From NCBI GenBank assembly GCA_001643675.2, contig LSRY02000005.1:1714001-1778000 (forward strand): a stretch of 64,000 nucleotides of DNA. Direction: 5' to 3'. This DNA comes from Monocercomonoides exilis. Taxonomy: Eukaryota > Preaxostyla > Oxymonadida > Polymastigidae. The notes below the pieces were generated by a model. It saw only the letters and a program-made list of their open reading frames with translations. It was not told where the DNA came from and did no database searches. The position numbers and the translations under genes are program-made. Shown here in pieces: positions 53,579 to 64,000 of the stretch. Position 1 is the first letter of the stretch, and every line of letters starts with the position of its first letter.

Positions 53579-53908
53579 ATTAATTTCTTCGAGTTGACTT
53601 GCTTTTTAATTGAACAAACATCAAGCAAGCAAAACAAATTGTTCAATATCTTTTTATTTGTACAACAGACAAAAAGTCATTTAAGATTGATTTCCAAAAA
53701 AGAAAAAAAAGAAACAAAAAGTCAAGAGCTCAATATTAATATCTTTTTCCTTTTTTTAATTTTTTTGTTTTATCACATATTAAAAAAAATGACAAAAATC
53801 GAAAAAACCTTCATATTTTTGAAAATCTTTGTATATACATTAAATAGAAGTTTTCATATTCTGATTCATTGTTTGTGATTTTCATCATTTCCACATGCAT
53901 AAATACAG

Positions 53909-53943
<35 letters not shown>

Positions 53944-54105
53944 CCATTGGAAAACATATGATAGAAGAGAATGTTTTGTTAACACTTCGCAAAGGAATGG
54001 ATTAATAATGAATAGAAAGTTAATTTTCCATTTTCAAAAAACTGAAAATTGCTTTAAAAAATAATAGTATGGGTACAGGAGGATGGATTTTTTTTTTGTT
54101 CATAA
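53579..54105. other. AT-rich intergenic region with a poly-A tract
   Basis: Contains a run of more than 30 A near 53909-53941. Short Phe/Ile/Lys-rich frames look like noise. The 3' part is the likely 5' flank of the coiled-coil gene. Confidence 0.55.
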
Positions 54106-54957
54106 ATGATTGAAATACAACCATTTACACCTCCGGATTATACTCACGCATTTGACAGGTTAGAGACATTATTGCATAAACATATATATTTTTAATTCTC
54201 ACCATAGTTGCTCAATTGAACAACTTCAAAATTTTTCTAAGGAATTTAAAACTTATGACCGTTTTGTTTGCACATCCGCGAGTCTTAGAAAAGTTGAAGA
54301 ACAACTTTGTACTCTGAGACAAGAATTTAAGTCAATTTTTGGTTTTCTCTAATATTCAAATTGGTATTTTAACTTTTTTGAAAGAACAAGTTGAGGACAA
54401 AAGGATGGAACTTGCGGAAATGGAGTCAAGGATAACAACAAAAAAAGGTGAATATCACGAAAAACTGGAAGAATTTTACACGCTTTCAGAAGAATTAAAA
54501 TTGAGAGTCCAAGTTTGAACAAATATTTTTTTTTACTCACAAATGAGAAATGCTAACATTCATATTTTTTTTATTATATTTATATTTTAATATCATAGAA
54601 CTTGAAGGAGAATTCATTAGAATTACGTCTCAAAGACGAAATTAACCGATGCGAATTACAAACAAAAGATATCATTTCACCAGAGGAAAATGCAACTCAA
54701 TTTCAGAAAGTTTGAGATTTGAATTAAATGTACATTCTTTTTTGCATTCTTTTCTTTCTTTCTTTCTTTCTTTCTTTTCTTTCTTTATATTGCATTTTTC
54801 GTTATTTCAAATGTTTTTATTTTAACTTTAGGATATTGAACAAATGTTCATTTCACAACGTAAACTGAATTTGTTGAAATCTTTACAGGAATATTTACAA
54901 CAACATCAAGCGACCTTAAGCGAAGAGAATTCAGTTGAATTAGATAATTTCATCTAA
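54106..54957 (+). CDS. Small five-exon coiled-coil protein, possibly VPS37/Mod(r)-like
   Basis: No long frame marks this gene; it appears only after joining exons 54106-54158, 54208-54341, 54385-54512, 54599-54709 and 54832-54957. Each joint keeps frame and uses GT...AG; the total is 552 nt, 183 residues, stop TAA. The protein starts MIEIQPFTPPDYTHAFDS, then is almost wholly helical and charged, with heptad-like spacing in VEEQLCTLRQEFKSIFEQVE and LEEFYTLSEELKLRV. It ends with a basic segment, DIEQMFISQRKLNLLKSLQE. Length, helical layout and the final 'F...R.L...LK' segment resemble the Mod(r) domain of VPS37, an ESCRT-I subunit in endosomal sorting. The match is from memory and loose; it could be another coiled-coil protein. 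Introns are 49, 43, 86 and 122 bp; the last contains a (TTTC)n run near 54750-54786. Confidence 0.65.
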
Positions 54958-55137
54958 ACAAATTTCATTTTATTTGAAATATATTGATTTTTGTGGCTAT
55001 TTGGGATATTTTTCTTTAAAGTATAATTTAATATTAAAAATAGCGAATTTGTATTCTAATTTCTTGTTTTGGTCACATATTAACCAATTGAAAAAGATCG
55101 GAATTATTATTATAAAAATATTTTGATAACTTTTTGA

Positions 55138-58100
55138 ATGGCATTTTTTTCTTCAAAGAAGTTATCAACAATTGGAGAGGAATGGAAAGATAGTCCCGCA
55201 AAGGACCCTCCAATTTCTGTTGTGTTAAAAGAACATCTTGGGAAAGGAGGAGGAGGAGAGAGGTATTTCCTTGAGATTCCAATACTTTTAATTTTTTGTG
55301 AATTATCCAAAAACATTTAAATTTTAAAAGTTATAAAACAATTCAAGTTGAAGCAAATGATTATTTGCTTCAAGGAGATTGGCAGAGAACAATTGAATCT
55401 TGTTTTAAATGCAGAAAAAAAATAATATCTTCTCTTGGTCCTCAAAGCCCAGAATTAATTTATGTCTACATAATGCTTTGCGAAGCATATACGTCCAGGC
55501 AGCAATATGGCGAAGCTTTTGAAGCTATTAAAAAAGCTGGTGCTTTGCTTGAAGGGTGCCCAGGAATAACTGATGGTCATATTTATCGAGTGTATTATTT
55601 ACGAGATTTAGGAAATTTACTTCGCATTCAAGGTAAAATTGAAGAAGCACTGCCATATTTTCAACGAGTTTGTTTTTATTAACATTGCGTTTTGTTCAAT
55701 ATTTGTGCTTCCATCTTTCCTTTTCTTTTATAGGTGGCTGAAACAAGACGAATTTATCAGGGAGATCGTCATCCAGATACTGCACTTGCATTGGTTGACC
55801 TTGGAGTAACGTTAAAGGTTTCTTTTTATTGTATTAACACTATTTATGAAGTTATTTATTTAATGATTCAAGATGATGAAACAGTATACTCGTGCACTTC
55901 AAATGTTTGCATATGCTTTATCCGTTCATGAAGATGTTTGCTTTTTTGATCATTTTTTCTTTAACTGACTTTGTTTGACAACGTTCATTTCATCATTGAA
56001 AAAAATAAAATCTGTGTTTTGTGCTCTCGAATACTTCATTTTCAAAGTGCTACGGATCGGATAGTATGTATGTTGGATCTAATTTACTCCATCAGGGAGG
56101 AGTTTATCTGTGCACGGGAAGATGGAAAGAGGCAGAGCAGACACTAAAACAGGGAGTGAAGATTTTAAAGGCGAATGGAATGTCAGAGCACCCTGATATC
56201 GCTGCAGCTGAATGCAATTTGGGGATTGCCATAGGAAAGCTCGAAAGATGGGAAGAGGTTTGCAAGAATGGTGTAAACAAGGATTGATAATAGAGTGAAA
56301 GAAAGAAACAAGGATTGAGTAATTTCAAATTCTTTGAATTCAGAATTGCCAGATTAACTTATTTGTAATGCATAAAATCATTATTTCTCTTGATGATTAC
56401 AGTCACTTGCTCATTTTGAGCGGGCGCGAGTGCTTCGAGAGAAGCAGAGGGGCATGACACATCCAGAGACGGCCGAGATTTACATTCACATTGCGCGTCA
56501 GCTGCAATCACAAGGGAGAAACGACGAGGCTGAGCAACATTTGAATCGCGCAATGGCAATTTTGGAAATGTCAATAGCGTCCACTGCACAGCAGCTGGAT
56601 AAAAAAAGAGATCAAACAGAGATAGAGCGAATAAATCAGCCTTTGGATGCGACTGTGACTTCATCGATACAAGGCAATACATCCAGATCGCGATCACCTT
56701 CTATATCACCAACTCGCACATCGATGAGCTCCTCTCAATCACCAAGAAGGTCAATCTCTTCAAATAAGACAGAATCATCTCTGCGTTTTGGAGCATTGAT
56801 CCCTCCGGGATTTGAGGAGGCCTTTGCCATTGCTCTGAGATTTATTCAGCGGGGAAAGCCGTCTCTTTCTCATTTAAAGACGCTTCTTCAGTCAACCACG
56901 TATACTCCTTCAGCCACGTACTCTCCTCGGTCAACAACGCCATACGCAAGAGGAGGTGCCAGCACCCCTTTAACTCCTGGATCTTCGCCTCGTTCCCGCC
57001 GTTTATCAATCTCTTCGCCTCTGTCATCTCCTTCTCCTTCACGCACTTCGTCAATCTCCTTCAGCCCGTCACAAGAGCGTGAGACAGCAGACGAGTTTGG
57101 GCAGGATTTCCGCTTTGTACAGATGCCACTGCTTCAGCTTCCTGATGAGAAGACAAGCAGAGGAAGAAGCGGTGAAGGTGGAATGACAACAGAGAGAAGC
57201 GGTAAAGGAGAGAAGAGAGGAAGCAGAGATAGAAGCAAAGACGGGAGAGGAGAATATGCAACTGCAAATGATAAAGACAGTGAAGCAAAGAAGATAGTTG
57301 AGATGGCATCAAGCTCTGACGATGGGACACGAACAGTAACACCTTCAGTTTTGACTGGGATAGCTGAATGCCAAATGCTGATTGGTCAGATTCTCATCTC
57401 GAAAAAGATGTTCGACCAAGCAAGACTCCATTTCAAGGAGGTGTGATTTTATTTTTTTTTTGTCAAATGTTTGCTAAAACTGTATTTGAAATACACTGTT
57501 TCATAATTTGTACCGTTATTTTACACAAATTTATGTTTTAACCTTTTTCTTTGCGAAAATTTATTTCTTCAATCTGAACATATCAATTCCCCCTTTCCCA
57601 TATGACTGTAATTCTTCTAACTTTTATAGGCCAAAGAACTATTCCAAGTCATGCCTGGGCATGCTGATGATGTGAAAGAGATTGACACAAGGATCGCAAA
57701 TGCATTCTTGACAGAAGGTGAATCTGGAGACGCATTGGCGATATTCGAGAATTTATTGAGTCAAATGGAAGCGAAGAAGAAAAAGAAGAGGGAATTGAAG
57801 AGAAGGGAAAGAGAAAAGAGGGAGAGGGAAAGATGGAGAGAAAGGGAGAGGACGGACAATGACAATTATTATGAAGAAGATGAAGATGAAGACGATGAGT
57901 CAACGTTAAATGAAGCGGCTGTTTTGAATGGAATTGGAAATGCACACAGGCAACGAGGTAATTATGAAGATGCGCTGAAGTTTTATGAGCGTTCATTAGC
58001 AATATATGAGAGAATTGGTGGCACAAACGATGCAAGGTTTGCTTTTCTTTTGCTTAATAGAACTTCTTTCTTTCTTTTTTATCAAATTTTATTTTGCTCT

Positions 58101-58455
58101 TTTTCTTTCGTTTTTTTAAACAAATAGCACTGCGATTGTTCACATGAACATGGGAAACACATATTTAATTCTTGGTTCAGTGTCACAGGCTCTTCAGCAT
58201 TTCTTATCAGCAAAGGGAATAAGAGAAAGGCTTTTTGGCGCTGTGCATTTGCAGACAGCGTCTTCGTTAACGGCACTTGGTGCGGCTCATTTGGCACTCG
58301 ACCAATACGACGAGGCTATTGGCGATTATTCTGCAGCAGCTGATACTTTGGAGGTGCTGAAGGGATCAGAAGATGAGCAGGTACTTTCAATTAGGCATAC
58401 GATAGCTGAGATTATTAAAGAAAGACACAAATTTAAATCTATGCAATCAACTTGA
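55138..58455 (+). CDS. Kinesin-light-chain-like TPR repeat protein, 8 exons
   Basis: Exons: 55138-55262, 55331-55667, 55734-55817, 55873-55935, 56048-56257, 56403-57440, 57630-58036, 58128-58455. These sum to 2,592 nt, 863 residues, stop TGA, with every joint in frame. Tetratricopeptide repeats of the ~42-residue kinesin-light-chain/TPR_12 type fill both ends, for example GDRHPDTALALVDLGVTLK, HPDIAAAECNLGIAIGKLE, HPETAEIYIHIARQLQSQG and AAVLNGIGNAHRQRGNYEDA. The middle of exon 6 (about 56600-57290) is a Ser/Pro/Arg-rich disordered insert. Exon 7 has a Lys/Arg/Glu-rich coiled coil (near 57770-57860) and an acidic stretch. TPR arrays are protein-binding scaffolds; the cargo or partner is unknown. 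Introns of 55-189 bp start mostly with GTTTG. It lies 180 bp after the coiled-coil gene on the same strand. Start is the first ATG of the frame; no alternative seen. Confidence 0.85.
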
Positions 58456-59442
58456 AAAAGAAGTTTTTTAATTTAATTTTTTCAAAAAATAAACGAATAT
58501 TAATGAAAATGAAACTAATTTTTGCTATATTATCAAAGTTAAAATGATAAAAAGCTAACTAAATTAATGTTGTTATAAAAAGTCTTTTCACATGTTTCCC
58601 CTCCTCTTAAGCTTCAATGTTTTCATCGATTTTATTGGAATATGCACAGCTTTCACAAAATTATTTTTTGAAAAGATTCTTTCGATAAAATTCGCAATAT
58701 CAAAGATAATCTAATGGAATATTATAATTTTATGATTTTTATCAAAAACACCAAAAAAATAGAAACGATAACACGTGATGTGCAGAATAAATAAATAAAA
58801 TGAATTCCCTAATTGAAAAATAAAACAAATGAAAAATAAAACATTTTCAACAAAACAAAACGAAAAAAAAAGATAAAGCTTGAGAAATAATAGAACAAAA
58901 GGGGCACATAAATAATGGAAGTGAAATTTATGAAAGAGCTCAGGATTTTTCTTTTTATTGTGCACGTACCGTAAGAAAGGATTCCTTTTCATTGCTGGAA
59001 AGGAGAAGAAAAATATGAATTCGTTTGACTTGAAAATAAAATAAAAAAATAGAAAAAATATCAAAGAAACAAACAAAACATGTGGGGGGAGAAAGGAAAA
59101 GATATAAAAACATAACAAATAAATGTATTGATGAGAATCAGAAAATAGACACAGAGAACACAAGTTAACTGAAAAAGATATCAAAATGGCAAGTTAAAGG
59201 GGGAAAAAATAAAAACAAATAAATAAAATGCAAAGAAAATTATTATTTTTATCATTAAACACAACAATATCGATTCAGTGATGTGAAATAAGGAAATAAC
59301 GCAATCAAGCACATAGTATTTTTTTTAAATGACCAACTGTTCAAAAGATCTTGATCATTACACAAATAACATTTGATGAAGGAAAGATTAGCTTTGTAAG
59401 TAACAAGAATATACAAATCCAATGCATCACAAATTTTCTGTT
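58456..59442. other. AT-rich intergenic region between convergent genes
   Basis: 3' flanks of the TPR gene and of the Lys/Glu-repeat gene. The minus-strand frame at 58711-59184 is Phe/Ile/Leu-rich with the composition of non-coding AT DNA; I do not call it a gene. Confidence 0.55.
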
Positions 59443-62400
59443 TTAGCTCCTCTGCACCTGCTCCACTGAAGATGCTGGTACATCCACAGACTTCTCAGAT
59501 AAGAACCTGCCTTTGTCTGATTTCTCAAAGTACGGTGAATCGGGGAAAGCGAGTTTAGCTGCCTTCAGTACAGGAAGGAAAGGTGTGCCCATTCCTTTTG
59601 AGACAGCCATCTTCTTCAGCGTCAGCGTTGCCTGTTCGGCAATTGGCAGGGCGTGAGAAGACGCAAACACAACACACTCGCCGTCTTCTGCACTTGCTCC
59701 TTTCTTCTTGTCTCCTTTCTCCTTCGCTGACTCCACTTTCTCCTTCTCAAGTGACTCAACCATCTTCTTCGCTTCCTCACTAAACGCAGAAAGCGGCACG
59801 TGAATCACAAAGTGCTTCTTCTGAATGAAATGAGAGATAATATCCAGAAAGTCCAGCTGCGTGCGGTTCTTCTTGTTCTGAAACACTTTCTTCTGCGACT
59901 CTGGCACAGACGGCGAGGCAAGTGATGTGCACGCCACCAGCGTTTCGAGTATGCGCTCCATCAGATATTTGAATCCAAGTGCAAAGATAGCTGACGAAGG
60001 AGCGTTCTGTGCCCCTGTCTCAATCGCGAAGGACAAAGAGAACAGCTGTGGAAGCGCAATGGCTGATCTGTTTGACCCAAATGTTGTCAGCTGAGATGGT
60101 TCCAGCGGCTGAAGAGCAGCCATTTTCGCTTTGTCTGCAGAGATCTGGTCAAACAATGGTGGAATGGCATTGGCAACGCTGTGGGTGAAGCGGGAGCCGT
60201 AGAGCGGGTTCAGAATCTCCAGGAGCTCAATGGCGATGTTGCTGAAGCGCGTGACGACGTCTCTCTGAAGCATCCTTCTTGTGCTCTCCATCCACGTGGC
60301 GTCGTGTGTCATCAGGTTCTGGATGAGTCGGGCTGCGGAGAAGGCGACGATGAGAGAAGAGTTTCCTTCGAACTCTCTTCGACACAGCACTTGCCCAGTC
60401 TGCGAGGCAGTGATGGCCATTTGCTGCGGCGTGGGGATCTTCTGGCGATAGGAGAAAGAGACAGAAGGCGCGGCAGAGGCAGACGCTGCAGCAGAAGAGG
60501 AAGAGCTGGAAGACATGACAGGCGGAGCTAACACACAGGAGGAGGCAGAGGGAGAGAGGACAGGGAATAAAGCAGGCTTCTTCCTGGGCAGAGGCGCAGG
60601 AGAGGAAAGAGGAAGAGACACAACTGTGGCTGAGCGGTGCATTGTGGAGCGGACGGGGCGGGTGAGCGTGAGGAGAGAAGGCATCGAGGCTGATGGCGCG
60701 ATGAACTGTGATTGCTCTCCGGTTTTGGCCTTCTTTCCTTTCCTTTCTTTTTTCTCAGCGACTTCTTCCATTTGCTCCATGTATTGTTCTTCGGAGTCTG
60801 TTGGAACAACCTCTTCTTCCTCTTCCTCCATTGCTTTCTCCTTCTTTCCTTTTTTGCTCTTCTTCTTCTTCTTTCCTTCCTCAGCTTCAGCTGCCTCTCC
60901 TTCTGCTTCACCTTCAGCTGCTTCGGTTTCTGATGCTTCTATGTCTTCTTCTGATTTCTTTCCTTTCTTCGATTTCTTCTTCTTCTTCTTTCCTTCTTCT
61001 GAAGCTTCTTCTCCTTCTGCTTCAGCTTCCATCGGTGGCACATCGTCGCTTTGTTCTGCTTCAGTTTCTTCTGCTTCTTCGCCCTTTTTGGATTTCTTTG
61101 ATTTCTTCTTTTTCTTCTTTCCTTCTTCTTCTGCCACTTCTCCTTCTCCTTCAGGAACCTCTGCTGCCTCTTCAACTTCTTCCTCTGTTGCTTTCTTTCC
61201 CTTCTTCTTCTTCTTCTTCTTTCCTCCCTCTTCTTCTGGCACTTCTTCTTCTCCTTCAATTGTTTTTGGAACTTCATCGCTTTGCTCTTCTTCTGTTGCT
61301 TCTTCTTCTGCTGCTTTCTTTCCTTTCTTCTTCTTTTTCTTCTTTTCTCCTTCAGGTGCTTCACTTTTTTCAGCAACCGCTTCACTTTCAGCTGCTTCTG
61401 ATTCTCCTTCTTCTCCCCCACTCTTCTTCGACTTCTTCTTTTTCTTCTTCTTTCCTTCTTCCTCAGCTTCTGGCATTTCTTCCGTTGCCTCTCCTTCAAT
61501 TGGTGTTTCTGCTTCACTTTCTTCTACTTCTTCAGCTGACTTTTTGCCTTTCTTAGATTTCTTCTTCTTCTTTCCTTCTTCCTCAACAGCTTCGCTATCT
61601 TCAGCAGGTGCTTCGGATTCTCCTTCTTCTTCAACCTTCTTTGATTTCTTCTTTTTCTTTTTCTTCTCTCCTTCACCTTCTGTTGCCTCACCTTCTCCTT
61701 CTGCCTCACCTTCAACTTCAGATGCTTCAACATCTTCAGATATCTTCTTTGATTTCTTTCCTTTCTTCTTCTTCTTTCCTTCTTCTGGTGTTTCTTCTCC
61801 TGCTTCTGCTTCTGCTTCTGATTGCTCAACTTCTTCTTCACCTTTCTTCGACTTCTTCTTCTTCTTCTTCTTTCCTTCTTCTTCAGTTGCTTCTCCTTCC
61901 CCTTCCATCGGAGGTACTTCATCACTTTGTTCTCCTTCTGCTTCTTCTCCCTTTTTCGATTTCTTTCCTTTCTTCTTCTTCTTCTTCCCTTCTTCCTCGA
62001 CTGCTTCACTTTCCTCTGCAGGTGCTTCTCCAACCTCAGATGCTGCTTCTGTTTCTTCTTCTGCTGCTGCTTTCTTCGATTTCTTCGATTTCTTCTTCTT
62101 CTTCTCCCCTTCTTCTTCTGGAACTTCACTCATTTCTTCTCCTTCTGCCCCTTCTTCAATTGCTTTTGGAACTTCATCACTTTGCTCTCCTTCTGTTGCT
62201 TCTTCTGCTTTCTTTCCTTTCTTGTCCTTCTTCTTCTTCTTCTTTCCTCCTTCTTCTTCCTCTGGTGCTTCACTCACTTCTCCTTCAGGAACTTCGCTTT
62301 CTTCAGCTCCTGCTTCATCTTCTTTCTTCTTTGATTTCTTCTTCTTCTTCTTTTTGCCTTCTTCTCCTCCTTCTTCTGGAACTGCTTCTGCAACTTCACT

Positions 62401-63999
62401 TTCTTCCACTTCTTCAGCTGCTTTTTTGCCTTTCTTCGATTTCTTCTTCTTCTTCTTTCCTTCTTCTTCTGGCACTTCACTTTCTTCTGCTGGGGCTTCT
62501 GATTCTGCAACTGCTTCAGATTCTCCTTCCTCTTCTATTGTCTTCTTTCCTTTCTTTCCTTTCTTCTTCTTCTTTTCTCCTCCTGCTTCTTCTCCTGCTT
62601 CTGCTTCCATAGGTGGAATTTCATCGTTCTGTTCTCCTTCTGTTGCTTCTCCTTCTTCTTCTGTTGTTTTCTTTGATTTCTTTGATTTCTTCTTCTTCTT
62701 TCCTTCTTCTGGCGCTTCACTCATTTCTTCTTCTGGTGCTTCACTTTCTTCCCCTTCTGCAGCAGCTTTCTTTCCTTTCTTCTTCTTCTTCTTCTTTCCT
62801 TCTTCTTCTTCTGGTACTTCACTATCTTCTACAGGTGCTTCTGACTCTGATGCTTCAACATCTTCTTCTGTTATCTTCTTTGATTTTTTATCCTTCTTCT
62901 TCTTCTTCTTCTTTTCTTCTCCTTCTCCTTCTGCTTCACTTGATGCAACTTCATTTTCAACCTCACTTTGTTCTGGTGTGTTCGTTTCCTCTCCTCCAAC
63001 TTCACTCGCTTCGCTTTCACTTTCCTTCTTTTTGTTCTTCTTCTCTTTCTTTCCTTTCTTCTTTGGCTTGTTTTCTTCTGCTTCTGCTTCTGTTTCAATT
63101 GCTTCTTCTCCTTCGCTTTGCTCAATTGGACTCTCTTCTGCTTCTTTCTTCCCTTTCTTCCCCTTCTTCTTCTTCTTCTCACTTTTCCTCTCTTCTTCCA
63201 TTCCTTCTGATTCTTCCACAGCCGAATCTGTTGCCATCTCAATCTCATTGAACTCATCCTCTTCTTCTTCCTCTTCTTCTGCATGCTTCTTCTTCCTCCT
63301 CTTCTTCTTCGATGGAGATGAAAGAGAAGAAGGCACATAACCATTCCCTTCTTCTCCTTCTCCGTCTTCCTCTTCCACTTCAGCATATGTTGATGATCTT
63401 TGCAATGGAGAGCGCATCATTGGTGGAGAGATTGGAGTGAACGTTGGGGAGTTTGTCTGTGAAAGAGAGGAAGACAAGCCAGAAGAAGAAGAATAAGAAC
63501 CAGAACCAGAAGAAGGAGAAAGAGAAGAAGAAGAGGAAGGAGAAGCAGGAGAAAGAGAAGAGCTCAGGATATGTGGAGAAATGACTGGAAGGGAAGTAGG
63601 CTTGATCCATGGAGGTGTGTATGTTGTGTCGATTCCGTGCAGCAGCTCCATCGGAAGCAGGTTGTGCGACGACGGATGGCTCAAGGAAGACGGGGCAGGT
63701 GGGCCTAAATGAAGGATGACTCCATGTTTTTGAGAAGGGAGAGGGAGATGTGAGGGATAACTAGAAGAAGAAGAAGATGATGATGATGATGATGATGAAG
63801 ATGATGAAGATGACTCCTGTTCAGGCTCTGGGCTCGAATTGCGTCCCAACCCGTGTGCAAACGCCTCTGCCACGTTCTTTGCCCATTCTTCCGCCGTATC
63901 CAGCGTCGGTACATAGACACTTTTTGCCCAGTGTTCCACATCTCTATCAATAGAACGGGTAAGCGCATTGTTCTCCAGCAGCTTCAGAGCGATGTCCAG
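59443..63999 (-). CDS. Lys/Glu-repeat giant protein with an unrecognised C-terminal domain, 5'-truncated
   Basis: The frame is open from the window end to TAA at 59443. The first possible start inside the window is a GTG at 63939, with in-frame sense codons upstream (ALKLLENNALTRSIDRD), so the N-terminus lies outside. Order: a helical segment with TLDTAEEWAKNVAEAFAHGL, a Ser-rich stretch (about 63430-63800), then about 850 residues of alternating Lys clusters (KKKKKSKKGKK type) and Glu/Ala/Ser clusters. A Ser/Pro linker and a normal-composition C-terminal domain of ~340 residues follow (from about 60470 down), with LIVAFSAARLIQNLMTHDATW and AIELLEILNPLYGSRFTHSV. That domain looks helical and globular but I do not recognise it. 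The charged repeat may bind nucleic acid or microtubules; this is inference. Confidence 0.75.
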   Translation of the reverse strand: MDIALKLLENNALTRSIDRDVEHWAKSVYVPTLDTAEEWAKNVAEAFAHGLGRNSSPEPEQESSSSSSSSSSSSSSSSSSYPSHLPLPSQKHGVILHLGPPAPSSLSHPSSHNLLPMELLHGIDTTYTPPWIKPTSLPVISPHILSSSLSPASPSSSSSLSPSSGSGSYSSSSGLSSSLSQTNSPTFTPISPPMMRSPLQRSSTYAEVEEEDGEGEEGNGYVPSSLSSPSKKKRRKKKHAEEEEEEEDEFNEIEMATDSAVEESEGMEEERKSEKKKKKGKKGKKEAEESPIEQSEGEEAIETEAEAEENKPKKKGKKEKKNKKKESESEASEVGGEETNTPEQSEVENEVASSEAEGEGEEKKKKKKKDKKSKKITEEDVEASESEAPVEDSEVPEEEEGKKKKKKKGKKAAAEGEESEAPEEEMSEAPEEGKKKKKSKKSKKTTEEEGEATEGEQNDEIPPMEAEAGEEAGGEKKKKKGKKGKKTIEEEGESEAVAESEAPAEESEVPEEEGKKKKKKSKKGKKAAEEVEESEVAEAVPEEGGEEGKKKKKKKSKKKEDEAGAEESEVPEGEVSEAPEEEEGGKKKKKKDKKGKKAEEATEGEQSDEVPKAIEEGAEGEEMSEVPEEEGEKKKKKSKKSKKAAAEEETEAASEVGEAPAEESEAVEEEGKKKKKKGKKSKKGEEAEGEQSDEVPPMEGEGEATEEEGKKKKKKKSKKGEEEVEQSEAEAEAGEETPEEGKKKKKGKKSKKISEDVEASEVEGEAEGEGEATEGEGEKKKKKKKSKKVEEEGESEAPAEDSEAVEEEGKKKKKSKKGKKSAEEVEESEAETPIEGEATEEMPEAEEEGKKKKKKKSKKSGGEEGESEAAESEAVAEKSEAPEGEKKKKKKKGKKAAEEEATEEEQSDEVPKTIEGEEEVPEEEGGKKKKKKKGKKATEEEVEEAAEVPEGEGEVAEEEGKKKKKKSKKSKKGEEAEETEAEQSDDVPPMEAEAEGEEASEEGKKKKKKSKKGKKSEEDIEASETEAAEGEAEGEAAEAEEGKKKKKSKKGKKEKAMEEEEEEVVPTDSEEQYMEQMEEVAEKKERKGKKAKTGEQSQFIAPSASMPSLLTLTRPVRSTMHRSATVVSLPLSSPAPLPRKKPALFPVLSPSASSCVLAPPVMSSSSSSSAAASASAAPSVSFSYRQKIPTPQQMAITASQTGQVLCRREFEGNSSLIVAFSAARLIQNLMTHDATWMESTRRMLQRDVVTRFSNIAIELLEILNPLYGSRFTHSVANAIPPLFDQISADKAKMAALQPLEPSQLTTFGSNRSAIALPQLFSLSFAIETGAQNAPSSAIFALGFKYLMERILETLVACTSLASPSVPESQKKVFQNKKNRTQLDFLDIISHFIQKKHFVIHVPLSAFSEEAKKMVESLEKEKVESAKEKGDKKKGASAEDGECVVFASSHALPIAEQATLTLKKMAVSKGMGTPFLPVLKAAKLAFPDSPYFEKSDKGRFLSEKSVDVPASSVEQVQRS
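60760..63330 (-). repeat. Degenerate Lys-cluster/Glu-cluster coding repeat
   Basis: Roughly two dozen imperfect units alternate a Lys-rich block (GKKKKKKSKKGKK variants) with an acidic block (EEEGEATEGEQSDEVP or EAPAEESEVPEEE variants), each about 25-40 residues. Recurring sub-phrases such as QSDEVPPMEGE show internal duplication. The coding strand is nearly all purine, so the opposite strand also lacks stops and yields long artefactual Ser/Phe frames. Confidence 0.9.
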
Positions 64000-64000
64000 C

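Noticed and set aside
60515-63340. A 941-codon + strand frame rich in Phe and Ser opposite the Lys/Glu-repeat gene
   Set aside because: It is the antisense of a purine-rich repeat (AAG/GAA become CTT/TTC), so stops are absent by composition. The minus frame has a normal-composition C-terminal domain and the + frame has none.

Overview
This window looks like nuclear DNA of a metamonad protist, most likely an oxymonad close to Monocercomonoides; the assignment rests on gene content and no search was run. The evidence is very large secreted beta-helix proteins ending in a membrane helix and a degenerate kinase-like tail, short spliceosomal introns, a DIRS-type retroelement, giant Ser/Gln/Lys-rich proteins, and a decayed copy of what I remember as a multicopy Monocercomonoides family. 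The code is standard: several Gln-rich reading frames of 1,500-4,000 codons use CAA/CAG and contain no in-frame TAA or TAG. This argues against Streblomastix, which reads TAA/TAG as Gln.

Layout. A low-complexity giant protein (30-4943, +) is followed by an AT-rich gap with a compound microsatellite, a cyclin-like gene (6909-8141, -), and a gap holding a 482-bp MITE with a perfect 8-bp target duplication. Next is the first beta-helix/pseudokinase receptor (10434-18449, -). A DIRS element (19524-25738, coding on the - strand) carries gag, RT-RNase H and tyrosine recombinase, with the classic inverted termini plus internal complementary region. A broken pseudogene follows (about 26680-27980, +). 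The 7-exon tau-tubulin-kinase-like gene (30174-39215, -) ends in a CIIL prenylation motif. The second, larger receptor (39551-51532, -) follows. A long inverted repeat (52357-53578) has one arm split by a 450-bp TA-flanked MITE. A compact 5-exon coiled-coil gene (54106-54957, +) and an 8-exon TPR gene (55138-58455, +) come next. The window closes with a 5'-truncated Lys/Glu-repeat protein (59443 to the window end, -).

Three genes were rebuilt across 17 introns by joining exons; every junction preserves frame. Their donors favour GTTTG over the usual GTRNG. The two receptors are paralogues in the same orientation, built from roughly 350-400-residue modules (4 and 8 copies). They share a closely similar membrane-proximal block and show abrupt changes of codon composition along their length. 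They look like a polymorphic cell-surface receptor or adhesin system with an intracellular pseudokinase tail, and are the best candidate here for an undescribed system. The lipidated TTBK-like kinase is the second.
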